Positions 45,126 through 57,851 are shown, counted from the first letter of the stretch. The stretch is 64,000 nucleotides of DNA from Diplodia intermedia (GCA_021495925.1 JAKEKT010000102.1:1-64000), one strand, 5' to 3'. The notes: generated by a model not told the origin, from the letters alone. Made by a program: numbers and translations.

Positions 45126-48100
45126 ATGCCCCACCACGAGTCGCCTCCCATGGCCGCCGCTGTCGTCGCAAAGACCGCCGACCCCTCCCAGGCCGTTCCG
45201 CCGACGGCTGACGAAGTCTCCTCCCTCCTGAACAACTGCCTTACGGCAAAGACGTCGCAGGCCTCGCTCGATGCCGCTTACGCGCTCTGCGGCCTCCTCG
45301 AGGGCTCCGTCGGCTTCCGCGGCCTGAAGAGCTATGGTATCCTCGATGAGGTGAAGAAGGCCGCCAGCAACAAGAAGGATGTTGCGAAAAAGGAGGGCGC
45401 CATGTTCGTTCTGGGCGCCCTCTTCGAGCGTATGCCTGCGCATCAGCCGCTGAGCGAAGTCGTTCTTCTCCTGCAAGAGGAGAAGCTGCTGCCGCTGTGC
45501 CTCGACGCTCTGGCCGACAAGAACACCACCATAAAGGAGTCTGCACAGTACGCTCTGGACGCGCTTTTCAAACAACTCAGGGCTGAGGCGCTCGTCTTCG
45601 GCCTGCTTCCCGTTTTGACCGAGTACCTCGCCAAATCCACCGGAAAGTGGCAGGGTGCCGTTGCTGCCTTCTCCCTGCTGACACAGATGGCGGACAAGGC
45701 GAAGATGGGCATGGGTAGCCTCGAAGAGGAGACCGAGAAGGACGTTCTCCGTGACGCCATGGGCAAGAAGCTCGCTGGTCTTATCCCGATTGTCGACAAC
45801 GGCATGCACGACCTGAAGCCTGAGGTTGGCAAGCAGGCCATCAAGGCCATGAACGCCCTCTCTACCCTTCTCCAGAACGACGATGTCATGCCCAAGATCC
45901 CCCTTCTGATCAAGGCCATGGAGAACCCCTCTCCTGCCAGCACGCAGAAGGCCATCCACGCTCTCTCAATGACCACCTTTGTTGCGGTCGTCACCGCCCC
46001 TGTTCTGGCTCTGCTCACGCCGCTTCTGGAGCGTTCTCTCAACAACCCTTCGACCAACCAGGAAGTTCTCCGCCAGACTGTGGTGGTTGTCGAAAACTTG
46101 ACAAAGCTTGTCCACGACCCCGTGGAGGCTAGGAATTTCCTGCCTAAGCTCAAGCCCGGTGTTCAGGCTGTCAAGGATCGCGCTTCTCTCCCTGAAGTTC
46201 GTGAGCTTGGCGAGCGTGCCATGAGCGTTATCAGTCACGCCATGGGTGAGGATGCCGATGGCTCCTCGCCTATTGAGCGCACCACTCCAGAGCAAGTCGG
46301 AACCGTGCTGGACAAGGAGATTGCCACCAACGGTGGTCTTCTGGACCACCCTGGTGATGCTGAGCTCTGGAAGTTCGCCCGTGCCTACATCACCGAGATG
46401 GTTGCAGAGGACGCTAACCAGCGGGCTCTTGATCGCGTTGTTAAGAGCATCGAGCCCTACATTAGGCCCCTGACGAACGAGGGCAGCTCTGCCACCATCG
46501 CGGAGAACGTCCACCGCTACTTCCTCGAAGAGGATGAGCGCAAGTACGGCAAGCCCGTCGTTGAGGATGACGGCGAGACTGAGATTGTCAACGCTACGTT
46601 CTCCCTTGGCTACGGCGGTATGTTGTTGCTGTCGCACACCAACCTTCGTCTCCTGAAGGGCCACCGCTATGGTCTCTGTGGCCGCAACGGAGCCGGAAAG
46701 TCGACTCTGATGAGGAGTATCGCCGAGGGCAAGCTCGAGGGTTTCCCTCCTCAGGACGTCGTCAAGACGTGCTTTGTCGAACACAACCAGGGCGAGGATG
46801 CTGAAATCACCATTCTCGAGTATATCTCGAACGATCCCAGATTCAAGGATGAGAGCATGGAGCGCATCTCCGAGGTCCTTGAGGAGGTCGGTTTCACTGC
46901 CGGTCCCAATGGTCGCCAGTCGGAGAAGGTCGGCTCGCTTTCTGGTGGTTGGAAGATGAAGCTTGCTCTCGCCAGGGCCATGCTGATGCGCGCTGATGTC
47001 TTCCTGCTGGACGAACCTACTAACCACTTGGACGTTGCAAACATTGCCTGGGTGCAGGACTACCTCAAGAAGCACACCGAGATCACCAGCTTGATTGTTT
47101 CTCACGACTCCGGATTCTTGGACGAGGTGTGCACCGACATTTACCACTACGAGCAGAAGAAGCTTGTGTGCTACAAGGGTAACTTGGCCGACTTCGTCAG
47201 GCAAAAGCCCGAGGCAAAGAGCTACTACACTCTTTCCAGCACCCAGGTTCAGTTCAAGTTCCCGCCCCCTGGTATCCTTACTGGCGTGAAGTCCAACACT
47301 CGCGCTATTCTTCGCATGACTGGCTGTTCGTTCACCTATCCTGGATCATCGAAGGCTTCCCTCAGCGATGTCACCTGCTCTCTCACCCTGTCCTCCCGTG
47401 TCGCCATCATTGGCGCCAACGGTGCTGGCAAGTCCACGCTCATCAAGGTCCTGACTGGCGAAGTCATTCCGCAAACCGGCAAGGTCGAGAAGCACCCTAA
47501 CCTGCGTATTGGTTACATCAAGCAGCATGCTCTTGAGCACGTCGAGATGCACATGGAGAAGACGCCCAACCAGTACTTGCAGTGGCGTTACGCCAATGGT
47601 GACGACCGTGAGGTGCTCATGAAGCAAACTCGTGTCCTGACTGCCGAGGACAAGGCCCAGATGGAGAAGGAGATTGACATCGGTGATGGCAGGGGCCCTA
47701 AGAAGCTCGAGGCTCTCATTGGTCGCCAGAAGTGGAAGAAGAGTTTCCAGTATGAAGTGTAAGTGTCTTTCCCTCCGCACGTGATTTGTCTCTTTCCCAA
47801 CTGACAACCTCTACAGTAAGTGGGTTGGCTGGCTGCCGAAGTACAACACCATGGTTTCTCGCGAGACGCTGCTTGAGCTCGGCTTCCAGAAGTTGATCCA
47901 GGAGTACGATGACCACGAGTCTTCCCGCGAGGGTCTCGGTTACCGTCAGCTCGAGCCCAAGGTTATCTCCAAGCATTTCGATGACCTCGGCCTGGACCCC
48001 GAAATCGCCAACCACAACGAGATTGGTGGCTTGTCTGGTGGTCAGAAAGTAAAGGTTGTCATTGCTGTAAGTTAATACCAGATGTTTCGGCCTGTACGTA

Positions 48101-48580
48101 AGCTGACATGATATCCAGGGTGCCATGTGGAACAACCCCCATCTGCTCGTCCTCGACGAGCCGACTAACTTCTTGGATCGTGACTCGATGGGAGGTCTCG
48201 CTGCCGCCATCCGCGACTACAAGGGAGGTGTGGTCATGATTTCTCACAACGAGGAGTTCGTGGGTGCTCTCTGCCCCGAGCAGTGGCACGTGGCCGATGG
48301 CCGCGTCATCCAGAAGGGTGCCCTTGCTGTCAATTCCAGCGCTTTTGAAGACAGCAGGCCGGGCAGCATTGCCAGCTCCACTGTGCCAAGCACTGCCGCC
48401 AGCAGCGCGGTGAACTCGGAGGCCGAGGGTGGCGATATGAAGTTCAAGGCCAAGAAGAAGAAGAAGATGACCAGGGCCCAGCAGAAGGAGAGAGAGGTGA
48501 GGAGGCGTCTCAGGCACATTGAGTGGCTGAACAGCCCCAAGGGTACGCCTCACCCGCCGGATACGGATGATGAGGCCTAA
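45126..48580 (+). CDS. TEF3: Translation elongation factor 3 (eEF3, ABC-F ATPase)
   Basis: Exons 45126-47758, 47817-48066 and 48119-48580 give 1114 aa. The domain order is the eEF3 one: an N-terminal HEAT-repeat region (about 30-330), a helical segment, and ABC1 with Walker A GRNGAGKST (519-527), LSGGWKMKLALARAML and LLDEPTNHLD. ABC2 follows with Walker A GANGAGKST (763-771). A chromodomain-like insertion (YEVKWVGW, about 876-883) precedes GLSGGQKVKVVIA and VLDEPTNFLDRDS. The C-terminus is a polybasic tail (KKKKKMTRAQQKERE). eEF3 is needed in fungi for E-site tRNA release and translocation at each elongation cycle. The protein is slightly longer than the usual 1050-1060 aa; an in-frame ATG at 45150 (MAAAVV) is an equally good start. 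Codon use is strongly C-ending, as expected for a highly expressed gene. Confidence 0.95.
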
Positions 48581-49757
48581 GTTGCTCTCTTGCGTATCAC
48601 GAGAGAGAGCGGATGGTGTCGACGATGGTGAGATGAGCTTAGGGAAGAGGTCTTGGGGTTCATTTTTCAAGAACATAATCATGGGTGATACGAGTGTTCC
48701 GTCATTCTTCTGTTTGTTGTTTTCTTGCACACAAAAAGGCGTAACGATTATAGACGGGCTATCGGGAACGACTACTTTTAACGTTTGCTGTTGTTTCTTG
48801 TTTGGGTTCTTAACGAGACAAAAGACACGAAGACGGCTTTAGAAGAGATTGGATTTGGATAGTCTTATAGAGAGAGGGGAAGGGTTTCCTGTATGCATCC
48901 TTAGGACACGACAAATTATAAATTCCGTCCACCTGTGTGTCTGGCTGTGATGCCGACTATACTCTCACCTTCTGTAGGCTTTGTTGGTATACCACATCCA
49001 TCAGGAAACCCAAGGCATCCAACGACACCACCACATCATGCTCGGATTATGTCTCGCGGGAGCGGGTAGTGGCGCGATTACTGCTGATAAGCATCACGCA
49101 CGTGAGGAGGGAGAAGGAAAAAAGGACGCAGAAATGAGGAGTGGCGAAAGACCGGCGCGCGTGACAGTTGCCTAAACGATGAGCGGCCGGCAACTCACGA
49201 TTTTCCCGCTTGGGATCATGCGGGAGCCCCCCGCTCCGCAGCGGCACACGCACGCACATAACCAATGGACTCGCTGATTGGCGGAGAGGATCCGATGCCA
49301 TCCCGCCGACGCCGTATTGCGAATGATTCCGGCCATCGTCTTGTGTGCGAGCCCGCCTCTCCCTTCCCTTTTGTTGTTATCAAACCAACCGGCGGTGTCC
49401 TGTTGAGGGTGACCGGTTCGCTTTTCGCTTATTCCGCGTGCTTACCCCGCGCGTGCGGAACATGCACGATGCATGATGCACGCACGCAAGCGCCGGTGCT
49501 CGGAGGGTTGCGGTGTTGTGCGGGCTTTGTGCGGGCTTTCTTTTTTGATTTTTTTTCTTATTTAGAGTCACGACTGCCGCCGAGTCGACATAAGCACCCT
49601 TTGCCAAGGTCCTTCAAGAGATCGTTAGAGCGCATCGGTATCGACATATTGCGTGGTTCTTCGTCCCTTTTGTTCCTTGCATCGTTCCGCCGTCTTGTTC
49701 ATTATAAGGCGTAGAATCGCCGTCTGATCATCCGCTTCGAAGACACCGACGACCATT
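48581..49757. other. Intergenic between eEF3 and the transporter
   Basis: This holds the 3' UTR of eEF3 (T-rich near 48700-48800) and the promoter of the transporter. A hairpin-prone GCATG/CATGC-rich patch lies near 49462-49492. No gene was recognised. Confidence 0.45.
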
Positions 49758-51161
49758 ATGAGCGCAACAACGGCGCAGGACGCCACGGGAGAGGCAGTGC
49801 CGGAGCAAGAGCAAGGGCAAAGACATGGCGGCGACGAAAAAGCCTCTGCGGCGGCCCTTCGCCGCTGGTGGCAGCGCAACAGGGCGTGGGTGCTGGTTCT
49901 GACCGCCGAGAGCTTCGGCGCGTGCATGGCCGCGACGGCGAGACTGCTGGAGGACGACGAGAAGGGCGCGGCCATGCACCCGATGCAGGTATGCTGCTCT
50001 GGCCTTCCTCCCTCTCGCTTCTCTTCTATTCTTCTCCCCAGAAACGTGGAAGAAGACGTGGGTACGCTGTAGACAAGGAGCTTACCATCTCTACGCAGAT
50101 CATCTTCGTTCGCATGGCCCTGACGGGTATCCTGAGCACGATATACATGCGTGCGACGAATGTTCGAGATTTCCCGTGGGGCCCGCCCGGCGTGCGGTGG
50201 TGGTTGGTGCTGAGAGGACTGACGGGCTTTTTTGGACTGTCGACCTTCTACTGTGAGTTGCCAAAATGCCATCGAAAGAGGGGAAGGAGAGAAAAAAAAA
50301 AGAAGAAGAAGAAAAAGATCAATCGCTAACCAATCCGTACTCGCAGGGGCGCTGCAATACCTCCCTCTGGCGGAGACGACCGTCATCAGCTTCCTCACGC
50401 CCATGATGATCCCCTGGGCCGGCGCGCTGCTCTTCCACGAGCGGCTGTCCAAGAAGGTCGTGCTCGCCGGCCTCGTCTCCTTCGTCGGCGTCATCATCAT
50501 CGCGCGGCCGCCCTGGCTCTTCCCGAGCACCACCACCACCAGCCACGACGACAACGACGGCGTCGACGACGACGACGATTCCAACCCCGCGGCCGGCGCG
50601 GCCATGCGCACGCTGGCCGTCAGCCTGCTCCTCATGGGGGCCGTCACGGCGACGGTGTCGTACACCATCATCCGCGGCATCGGGCACCGGGCGCACGCCC
50701 TCATCAGCGTCAACTACTACTCGCTCGTGTCGACGGGCGGGTCCGCGGCCTTCCTGCTGTTCGCGCCGGGCGTCGACTTCCGGCTGCCGGCCGACGCGCG
50801 CCAGTGGGCGCTGCTGGCCGTCATCGGCGCCTCGGGCTTCTTCCTGCAGTTCCTGCTCACCGCGGGGCTGCAGCACGACCGGAGCGCGCTGGCGACCACC
50901 ATGATGTACTCGCAGGTGCTGTACGCCCTGCTCTTCGACAAGCTCGTCTGGGGCAACGTCCCCGCGCCTGCGAGCTGGTGCGGCGGCGCCGTCGTGTTGG
51001 CGAGCACGGTTTACGTCGCGCTGTGGGGGAGCGGCGGCGGCGGTGCCGGCGACGCCGCGGATGGGGGCGGTGCTGGGAAGGAGGCGGCGGATGAGGAGCA
51101 GGGCTTGCTCGCCAGGGCGGACGAGACTGATGCCGAGACGGCGAATCTCGTGAACGAGTAG
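49758..51161 (+). CDS. DMT-superfamily (EamA) transporter
   Basis: Exons 49758-49988, 50099-50252 and 50347-51161 give 399 aa with introns of 110 and 94 bp. About ten hydrophobic helices form two EamA repeats. The first repeat contains LRGLTGFFGLSTFYWAL and PLAETTVISFLTPMMIPWAGALLF, and the second GASGFFLQFLLTAGL and MMYSQVLYALLFDKLVWG. These motifs mark the DMT family close to animal SLC35G proteins. A polar loop of acidic residues (about 160-185, DDNDGVDDDDDS) separates the halves, and both ends are hydrophilic. The substrate is unknown; location in the plasma membrane or an endomembrane is expected. The second intron contains an A-rich, purine-only tract just before the acceptor, which is unusual but still ends in CGCAG. 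Confidence 0.85.
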
Positions 51162-52914
51162 CGGGGGGCATGAAGAGGTTTTGGTTTTGTTCTCGTCCGG
51201 TGATGGGTGGCACGGGAGTGATGGGGGAAATATTCTGCAGGCTTGAGAGAGGCCGGGATGCACGCGAGGAGCTTCTGGGAGTGGCAAAATAGAATTGTAT
51301 GTTTCAGGCTGGGGCTTGTTCTGAGGTATGGTCACGGGAGGGATTCGCAGCCATTGGCGTAGATTTGGAGGTTGCGGGAGTCGTAAACCATTTCCCCGCG
51401 GTCAAGTAGGCAATGATTTCTCGTCAACAGTTCAAGGCGCAGAGTGTGGAGAGCCGTGACAGCGGCTGGAGGATCGAGGTGCATAAAACGGGCGTGATTA
51501 GCAGCCAAATGCGGCTATGTGAAGAGAGTGTCGGGAGCTGGAGCCGTGGCGCTGGCCGACATGTTCCGCTTTCTAGACAAAGGCGAATGGGAGATGGGCT
51601 CGTCGGTATTGATGGCGTATGTGGAGTGTGCTGCGGGGAAGACCAAGCATCTACTCCGGGGATGCATCGCAACTCAGCCTTTCGCGTGCGGGTAAGACTT
51701 TTGCATGGGGCTCAACAGGCGTGGGCACATGGGCACCAGCCAGCGCTCAGCCGTTTTCGGCAGGCGGGCGCAGGCGTCAACTGCCGTTTAGGGCAGACGG
51801 CAGCGGCGATCGCCTTGCTCAGCTCGACTCATCGTCACCACACAGATCTCTGCGCCCTCGCATCCCCGATAAGCGACCCGCTTGCGCAATCCTCGCTGCT
51901 CAAGTGGTTGGTCGACAACCGCGGCGCAATTTCCCGCCCGCTCGGCTCCAGGCCATCTTGGCTCCCATGCAGTCTGCGAAGCCTCCACCACGGGTCACAC
52001 TCTCGCACGCATCGTCTGCCCAATCAGAGCCTCTCCGAGCCAGCTTCAGCTCAAGCCACGCCCTGCGTGCGTGGAGACGTCGCCGACAAGGCCATCTGGT
52101 TCGGCTTCCCCCGCTGCAGTTATTGACCCTTGCACCACCGGCTGAGACTTGATCATTGCCTCCCCACCCGGCAAAGCCACCTGATCTGTCACAAGAAACA
52201 TGACAAGCCAGGCCCTCCGGCTCAGTGAAGCAGCCAGCCTGTGTGCACGGCCAGGCACCGACTTACTGGAAGCTCGCCGCTGATAGACAGCACCCGCGCG
52301 TCTCGAACGGTTCATGCAGATGGCGTCCCAGTAGCCGCCCAGGCTTCGGTAACAGAACGCTATTGGCGCCGTTTAGTCTCATGCCTGCCTGCACCTGTGC
52401 GGAACCTCTCCCTGTGCCAGTACCTAGGTACTAGACACCCATGCTGATGCACTATTGACGATCTTCCCCTCCCTGCCGGGGCCACGATATTTCTTGTTTT
52501 AAACGCTAGCCCATGGCCTGGCTTTTCACTTACCCAATACATCTCCAAAAACCGTTGATTTCTACCCGCTTCTTTCCTGAGAACAAGCAAGTATCCGTCT
52601 CTTGCGGTGGTGCCGCTCTAGCTCTGTTTGATGGCAATTTAAACTGTGAGTCTGCTCTGCAACCTATGCCCGTGCCTGGGCGTTCTTCCACACGTCCTCA
52701 CTTCCTCATCATCCCCCACTCCGTTCACTTTCTCTTCAACTTCGTCTTCCTTCGCTCTACTCCTTCCATCTCACTGGAGCCTGGTCATTGCTGACAATCT
52801 GTGCCCCCTCGAAGTCTCTCGTAACTGCATTTCACATCAACCAAGAAAGATCAGGTTATCCCTGGCTCAACCTATCAACGCTCAGACGGGATTTTTAGCT
52901 CGGAACATTTCAAG
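51162..52914. other. Intergenic, no gene seen
   Basis: Several domain-free overlapping frames occur (for example 51413-52126). The last 250 bp is pyrimidine-rich (CTTC/TCC runs near 52690-52770) and probably forms the promoter and leader of the RGS gene. Confidence 0.45.
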
Positions 52915-54509
52915 ATGGTCTATTCACTCACCTACCGGAGACCTCTGTCCATTTGGTCTGTTCCCGCGTCTGAGCATAGCAACGATGAGAAGAAGAGATC
53001 GCTTGACGAGTCCATCACCGGAAGATCGCAGCATTCTGGCATGGCCCATGGAATCCCAGATGCGCTGTCATTCGACCGGATCATTGCCGGCGGCACATGT
53101 CCCGTAGGTGTCACTGCATCTTCCCGTCCCCCTTGCTGTGGGCGGTCTGTGTCACTGGGTTGCACAGCACTAGCCTCAGGGTCATATGATGTTCCTGTCT
53201 CCTCGCGCACCCGACCAGCAAAAGCGAATACTGAATTGAGTATGGCAGCCCTGCACGCTTCGCGAATTCCTCAACTACCTGAGGTACATTGAGCTAGCGG
53301 CAGAAAATCTTCAGTTTTATCTGTGGTTTCACGACTACGTCAAGCGTTTCGACGCCCTTCCGCAGAGCGAGAAAGTGCTTTCGCCCGAGTGGACCAGCGA
53401 GCAGTCCGAGTCAGAAGCACATGCAGCCAAGTCAAGGAATCGGAAATCCACCCCTGCGACAGCTGCCGTGTTCAAGGGGACAACCTTTTCAGATGTTCCC
53501 AAGTCCGCAGACGGCGATCGAGCCAACCCTTTCTGGGATCACGTTGGGCGCACGCCATCTGAGCACAGCAGGAATGATGCCGCGGACGCCTACTCGGAAC
53601 ACAGCTCGATGGGCTGGCAGACGTCGTGGACAAACTCCACAGTCAATCATTCTGAAGCAACTAAAGATGCGTTCGAATCTGCAGGCGAAAAGTTCCAGCC
53701 ATGTATGCTTGTTTCCTCTTCGGCTGCAGTGCAGTGACTGACCCACCCCGCAGTCACGATCCAGCCGTACCGCGAGGAAATGTCGCGTATTGTGACTACC
53801 TACATTGCCGACGGCGGTGCCCGCCAACTCAACCTCTCCTCGCGCGAGCGCAATTCCCTCCTCCGCGCTCTCGCTCAGACCACGCACCCCTCGGCTTTCC
53901 GTGAGGTTATGGTGAGCGTTGAATGGTCTCTTCGCTGTCAGTCCCACCCGCATTTTATCCGCTGGACCATCTGCAATGGCAACCGCCCACGCGTGGCCTT
54001 TGCCCGCGGGCTTGGAGTCTTCACCATCCTTGGCGGGATCGTCATGGGTATTCTCATGACTCTGAGCAACGTACCCCGTGGTTTCCGCGCCCTCTCCGCC
54101 ATACCACTGGTAATCGGCATCTCGACAATGATTGCAGCATATAAAGGAATGTGTGTAGTAAGTCAAGCTCGGTTCCATCCTACCAGTCTGATGCTGATCC
54201 GCGCAGGTCCTACATGGAATGCACCATCGACACTTGCGTCCTTGGGAGCTTTTCACCTCCGAGGACGAGCCAACGTTGTACTCGGAGAAGGAGGCGACGA
54301 GGAACAGCTATGAAGACGAGCCGTGGGTTGCCAAATACGAGAAACGCAACATTGTCCGCAAGATCTTCGATCGTGAAGTGTGGATTGAGGAGCCGGCCAT
54401 GCGCCAGATCCAGGATACCATTTTCGTGCAGAGCATGATCGGGGCAGTCGTTGTCAGCGGTATCATGGCTGCTATCTTCGTTGCTGTACCTGGAGGTGGC
54501 TTGTTCTAG
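52915..54509 (+). CDS. RGS-domain membrane protein, Rax1-like
   Basis: Exons: 52915-53103, 53249-53702, 53754-54157 and 54207-54509. This gives 449 aa with introns of 145, 51 and 49 bp. The first exon encodes YSLTYRRP and a polar stretch. The RGS domain begins at TLREFLNYLRYIELAAENLQFY (about 66-87). It is interrupted by about 105 Ser/Asn-rich residues and resumes with the final RGS helices (IVTTYIADGGARQLNLSSRER, HPSAFREV). Three membrane helices follow (near 300, 325 and 430). An N-terminal RGS domain plus C-terminal transmembrane helices is the architecture of yeast Rax1 and of fungal Rax1-like RGS proteins, which act in bud-site marking or polarity and G-protein signalling. Whether it accelerates G-alpha GTPase cannot be told; the split RGS domain suggests divergence. 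Confidence 0.8.
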
Positions 54510-55431
54510 GTGGGGCGGCCGAGGGAGTGTTCCCTACCGACTGTTGATGATACCCTGGAGCTTCTCACTCATTTAATTCATCTTACGGGGGTGTTGTTTA
54601 ACGATCTATGCCTCGACTGCGCCGGGGAGGCAAGGCTAGCCAAGTCTTATTGGTGGCCGAGCCGTCATGGACCGTTCATCGTAGAGTGAGATGCCTAAGA
54701 GCATTTAATGACCGCAAAAATACATCGTTCGTTTCTCTTCTGTTTTTCTACACTTGAGGTTTACAATACCATGAAAGCGTGTGTGTTGTACCTAAAATCC
54801 GATCGTTTAATTTCCACGGCTGTCTGGACAGCCAATTCCATCCATTTCTGTATGCGATCACTTCATGCCTAGGTTTGGACTCAAATTAGATCCCCTCATC
54901 ATCGCCATCAGGCAAGTTCACGGTGGGGTTGGTCGGCGGGAAGATCGGCAGCGGCAAGGGGCGCGCGGGCCCCGATCTTGGTCGTCGATCTTCCATTCGA
55001 GGCTCAAGCTTCCCGCTCCCCTCGCTCGCTCCACTTGGCGATAACCGTCGTCATTGTCGTCATCGACGAGCTTTCCTCCAGGGACCCGCCGCTAGTTCAC
55101 AAAAGCTTTGATTCATCCTTTAATTCCTCGAGTCCGCAATGTTTTCTACGTCTCAGACGCCCCACTCTCGACTACGTCCAGCAGCAGCCACCTAACTACG
55201 CGCTCGACCAACGCACAGCCTTGGGCTCTGAAGCCAGACGTGCACAGCAAAGACAGACAAAAAGAAATACAAGTCGCCCTTCCTGACCCAGCCAAGAAGA
55301 GGGTGGTGGTTTGAAGATACCAGGCCCCCACACCGCACCCGTACTGGATTGCGACCCATACGCGCTCGGCGCCTCTGCCCGACCCGACGACGGAAAACAC
55401 TCACCACCAATAATACACATCCCACGCAATA
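54510..55431. other. Intergenic, no gene seen
   Basis: This holds the 3' UTR of the RGS gene (AT-rich near 54690-54800) and the upstream region of the SDR gene. Short open frames lack motifs. Confidence 0.45.
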
Positions 55432-56437
55432 ATGCCGCCGCCGCCTTCCTCGCGCCCCTGGGCCCTCATCGCACCCGCCTCGCGCGGCATCGGGCGCGCT
55501 CTGGCGCGGCACGTGCTCTCGACGACGCGGGCGCCCGTCGTCGCGACGGCGCGAGGGGGGGAGGAAAGCGTCGACGCGGCGCGGAGGGGGATTCTGGAAG
55601 GGCTGGGCAGGAGGGCGGGGGAGAGCGGTGCGGACGTGGAGGAGAGGTTGATGGTTGTGGGGATGGATTTCTTGGGTGAGTCGAGCTGTTTTTCTCCCTG
55701 TTTGTTCTTGTTAGGGAGCGCAGGGGAGGAAGGGAGGGAGAAAAAGGAAAAGACGAAGACGAAGAAAGCTGACGAGGAGCACACGCACGCACACAAACGC
55801 AAAAGACGAACCCTCCATCGCGTCGGCCGCGGCAACGTGCAAGCAACGCTTTCCCCCCGACGACCGGCAGCAGCAGCAGCGATGGCACCTGCACCTCGCC
55901 TTCTGCGTCCCCGGCCTGCTCTTCCCGGAGAAGGCGCCCGCGCAGGTCGACGCCGACGCCGCGCTGCTGACGTTCCGCACCAACACGCTCGGCCCGCTGC
56001 TCGCCATCAAGCACTTCTCGCCCTTCCTGCCGCGGAAGAGCACGAACTTTGTCGACGACGACACGGATGCTTACGAGGGACTGTCCGGGGAAACGGCCGT
56101 CTGGGCAACCATGTCCGCGCGCGTCGGCAGCATCGCCGACAACCGCCTCGGCGGGTGGTACTCGTACCGCGCCAGCAAGGCCGCCGTCAACCAGGTCACG
56201 AAGACTTTCGACAACCACTTGCGGACGAGTGCGGGGGCGAAGGCGATGGCGGTGGGGTTGCACCCGGGAACGGTGAAGACGGGGCTGAGCGAGGAGTTTT
56301 GGGGAGGGGTGAAGGAGGGGAAGTTGTTCAGTCCCGAGTTCGCGAGTGAGAGGCTGGTCGAGGTGGTGAGGGGGTTGGACGCTGAGAGGGGCAGGGGGAG
56401 GTGTTGGGATTGGAAGGGCGAGGAGGTGGTGCCGTGA
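55432..56437 (+). CDS. Short-chain dehydrogenase/reductase
   Basis: Exons 55432-55675 and 55806-56437 with a 130-bp intron give 291 aa. The nucleotide-binding turn reads APASRGIGRALA (14-25), so the usual TG of the TGxxxGxG motif is replaced by AP while the later glycines remain. The catalytic Tyr and Lys are in YRASK (Y202, K206). The structural Asn motif appears as NTLGPLLAIKHF, and the C-terminal HPGTVKTGL loop is typical of C-factor-like SDRs. The coenzyme is probably NADP(H); the substrate is unknown. The intron is purine-rich and ends in an unusual AAAAG acceptor, the weakest point of the model. It is supported by the restored frame and the sequence DEPSIASAA. Confidence 0.78.
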
Positions 56438-56600
56438 TTGCGGTGGTTGGGGTCACGCGAGAGGGTCGAGGCGGGACGAGAAGAAGAGGATTGTATTTAT
56501 CGTATATCATAATTTAGGAGACGAATTCGGCTTCGATGGCCTGCCATGGTGTTTGTTCGTTTCATCATACAATCAGAGCGACGAGCGAGCCTGTGTGCCC

Positions 56601-56996
56601 TTACTTGTTCAGCTCCGCGGCCCGGGCCTTGAGTTCCTCCTTGCTCGCAGGCTTTCCGATGTCCTCTGCGATCACGGGGCCCTAGGTTAAGTGTGAGCGC
56701 TGGAGGTCGGTATGGGTGGGGAGTGGAGTGACGTACGGGGTGAGCCTTGTGGTCGGAAGCGTGGGCCTTGCTGCTGGCTCCGCCCGAGGTGACGTTGGTG
56801 TCGGTGTCGTGCAGAGGGTGGTCAGATGCGGTGCTGTCGGCAGAGTTCTTGGCGACGTGGTCGGTGATGCCTGCGGGGAGATTCGTGGTCAGCGCTCAGG
56901 TAGCTCTCTGGTGAAAGCGGGGTTGAGCGAAGGGGAGATGGAGACGGAGGGAAACTCACTGCCGGTGGCAGTCTCCTCAGCGGGGTGGACGGGCAT
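56601..56996 (-). CDS. Small hydrophilic protein of 83 residues
   Basis: Exons 56996-56960 (37 nt), 56870-56737 and 56681-56601. Introns are 89 and 55 bp with GT-AG ends. The product starts MPVHPAEETATG. A Ser/Thr/His/Asp-rich middle follows, and it ends VIAEDIGKPASKEELKARAAELNK. It has no cysteine, no hydrophobic core and no signal peptide. It resembles short, disordered, stress- or conidiation-associated fungal proteins in composition only; I do not recognise the family. The three-exon frame and the sharp change to non-coding sequence on both sides support a real gene. Confidence 0.6.
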
Positions 56997-57851
56997 GTTT
57001 GCGGTGTCGGTTGGGTGTTTGAGGACTGAATACGGTGTGGGTTGAGTGTTGAGGGAGGAGAGTGTCTGTTGGAGGGGTGCAGAGGGTGGTGGATATATCA
57101 GGCGGACTGGCCAGGATGACGTAGGCGGCAGGCTGCGCCCAGAGCTTCGCTGCAAAGTTGACATGCATGAACCGCACCTAACCGCCAAAGCTACGTCCCG
57201 GTTTTTACTTTCTTCTTCACGCGCGCTGCAAGCCCAGAGCTGCTGCCGGACGCGCTTTCCAGGGCTTGGCGCCATGGCGCGGTGTCGTTGACGTCACTGC
57301 TTCCCCGCGACCTCACGGCCCCTTCCCTGTCTCTCATGCGGGGTCGAGCCATGTGGGTCCTTTGTCCTTATCGCTCAACACTTTCATCGCTCTTCTTTGT
57401 TCTCCACATCGCCACAATGTCTTTGTTGCAGACACCGTTCCTGTGTTGCCCCGAGGCATCATCTACACCGAGAACAGCCACTCGTTATCATGCATCCAGG
57501 AATCCCATTGAGATGTCACCTCGATTTCGTCTCAGATCTGTCATTCAACAGCTCTGGCCATGTAAACGAACAGTCAGCCCTGTGAATGGCCACTGCACAA
57601 ATCACGTTTACTGCCGATTCAACCTTGTTTCTGGACACTGGTTTGGCTCACAAATGGTATATCACACTGTTTGTGTACAAACACAGTCGAGTATAATGCT
57701 GCGGCGACTATATTGTAATTTGACAACGCATGGGAGCCAGACCCTTATAATGCGAGCTTTAGCATCACGACACATCACCCTGCATTCCAACGACTGTTAC
57801 CCAGCTGTCTACACCGACAATCCCCCATCAACAACAGCTACCTTGTAAGTC
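56997..57851. other. Divergent upstream region of the small protein and BTB-like genes
   Basis: Both neighbouring genes start here and point away from each other. The 188-codon frame at 57282-57848 lacks domains and is treated as spacer. A short hairpin GTTTG-TGTA-CAAAC lies near 57669-57682. Confidence 0.4.

Noticed and set aside
57282..57848. 188-codon plus-strand frame just before the BTB-like gene
   Set aside because: No ATG context, no domain and unusual composition. It is better explained as promoter and leader.
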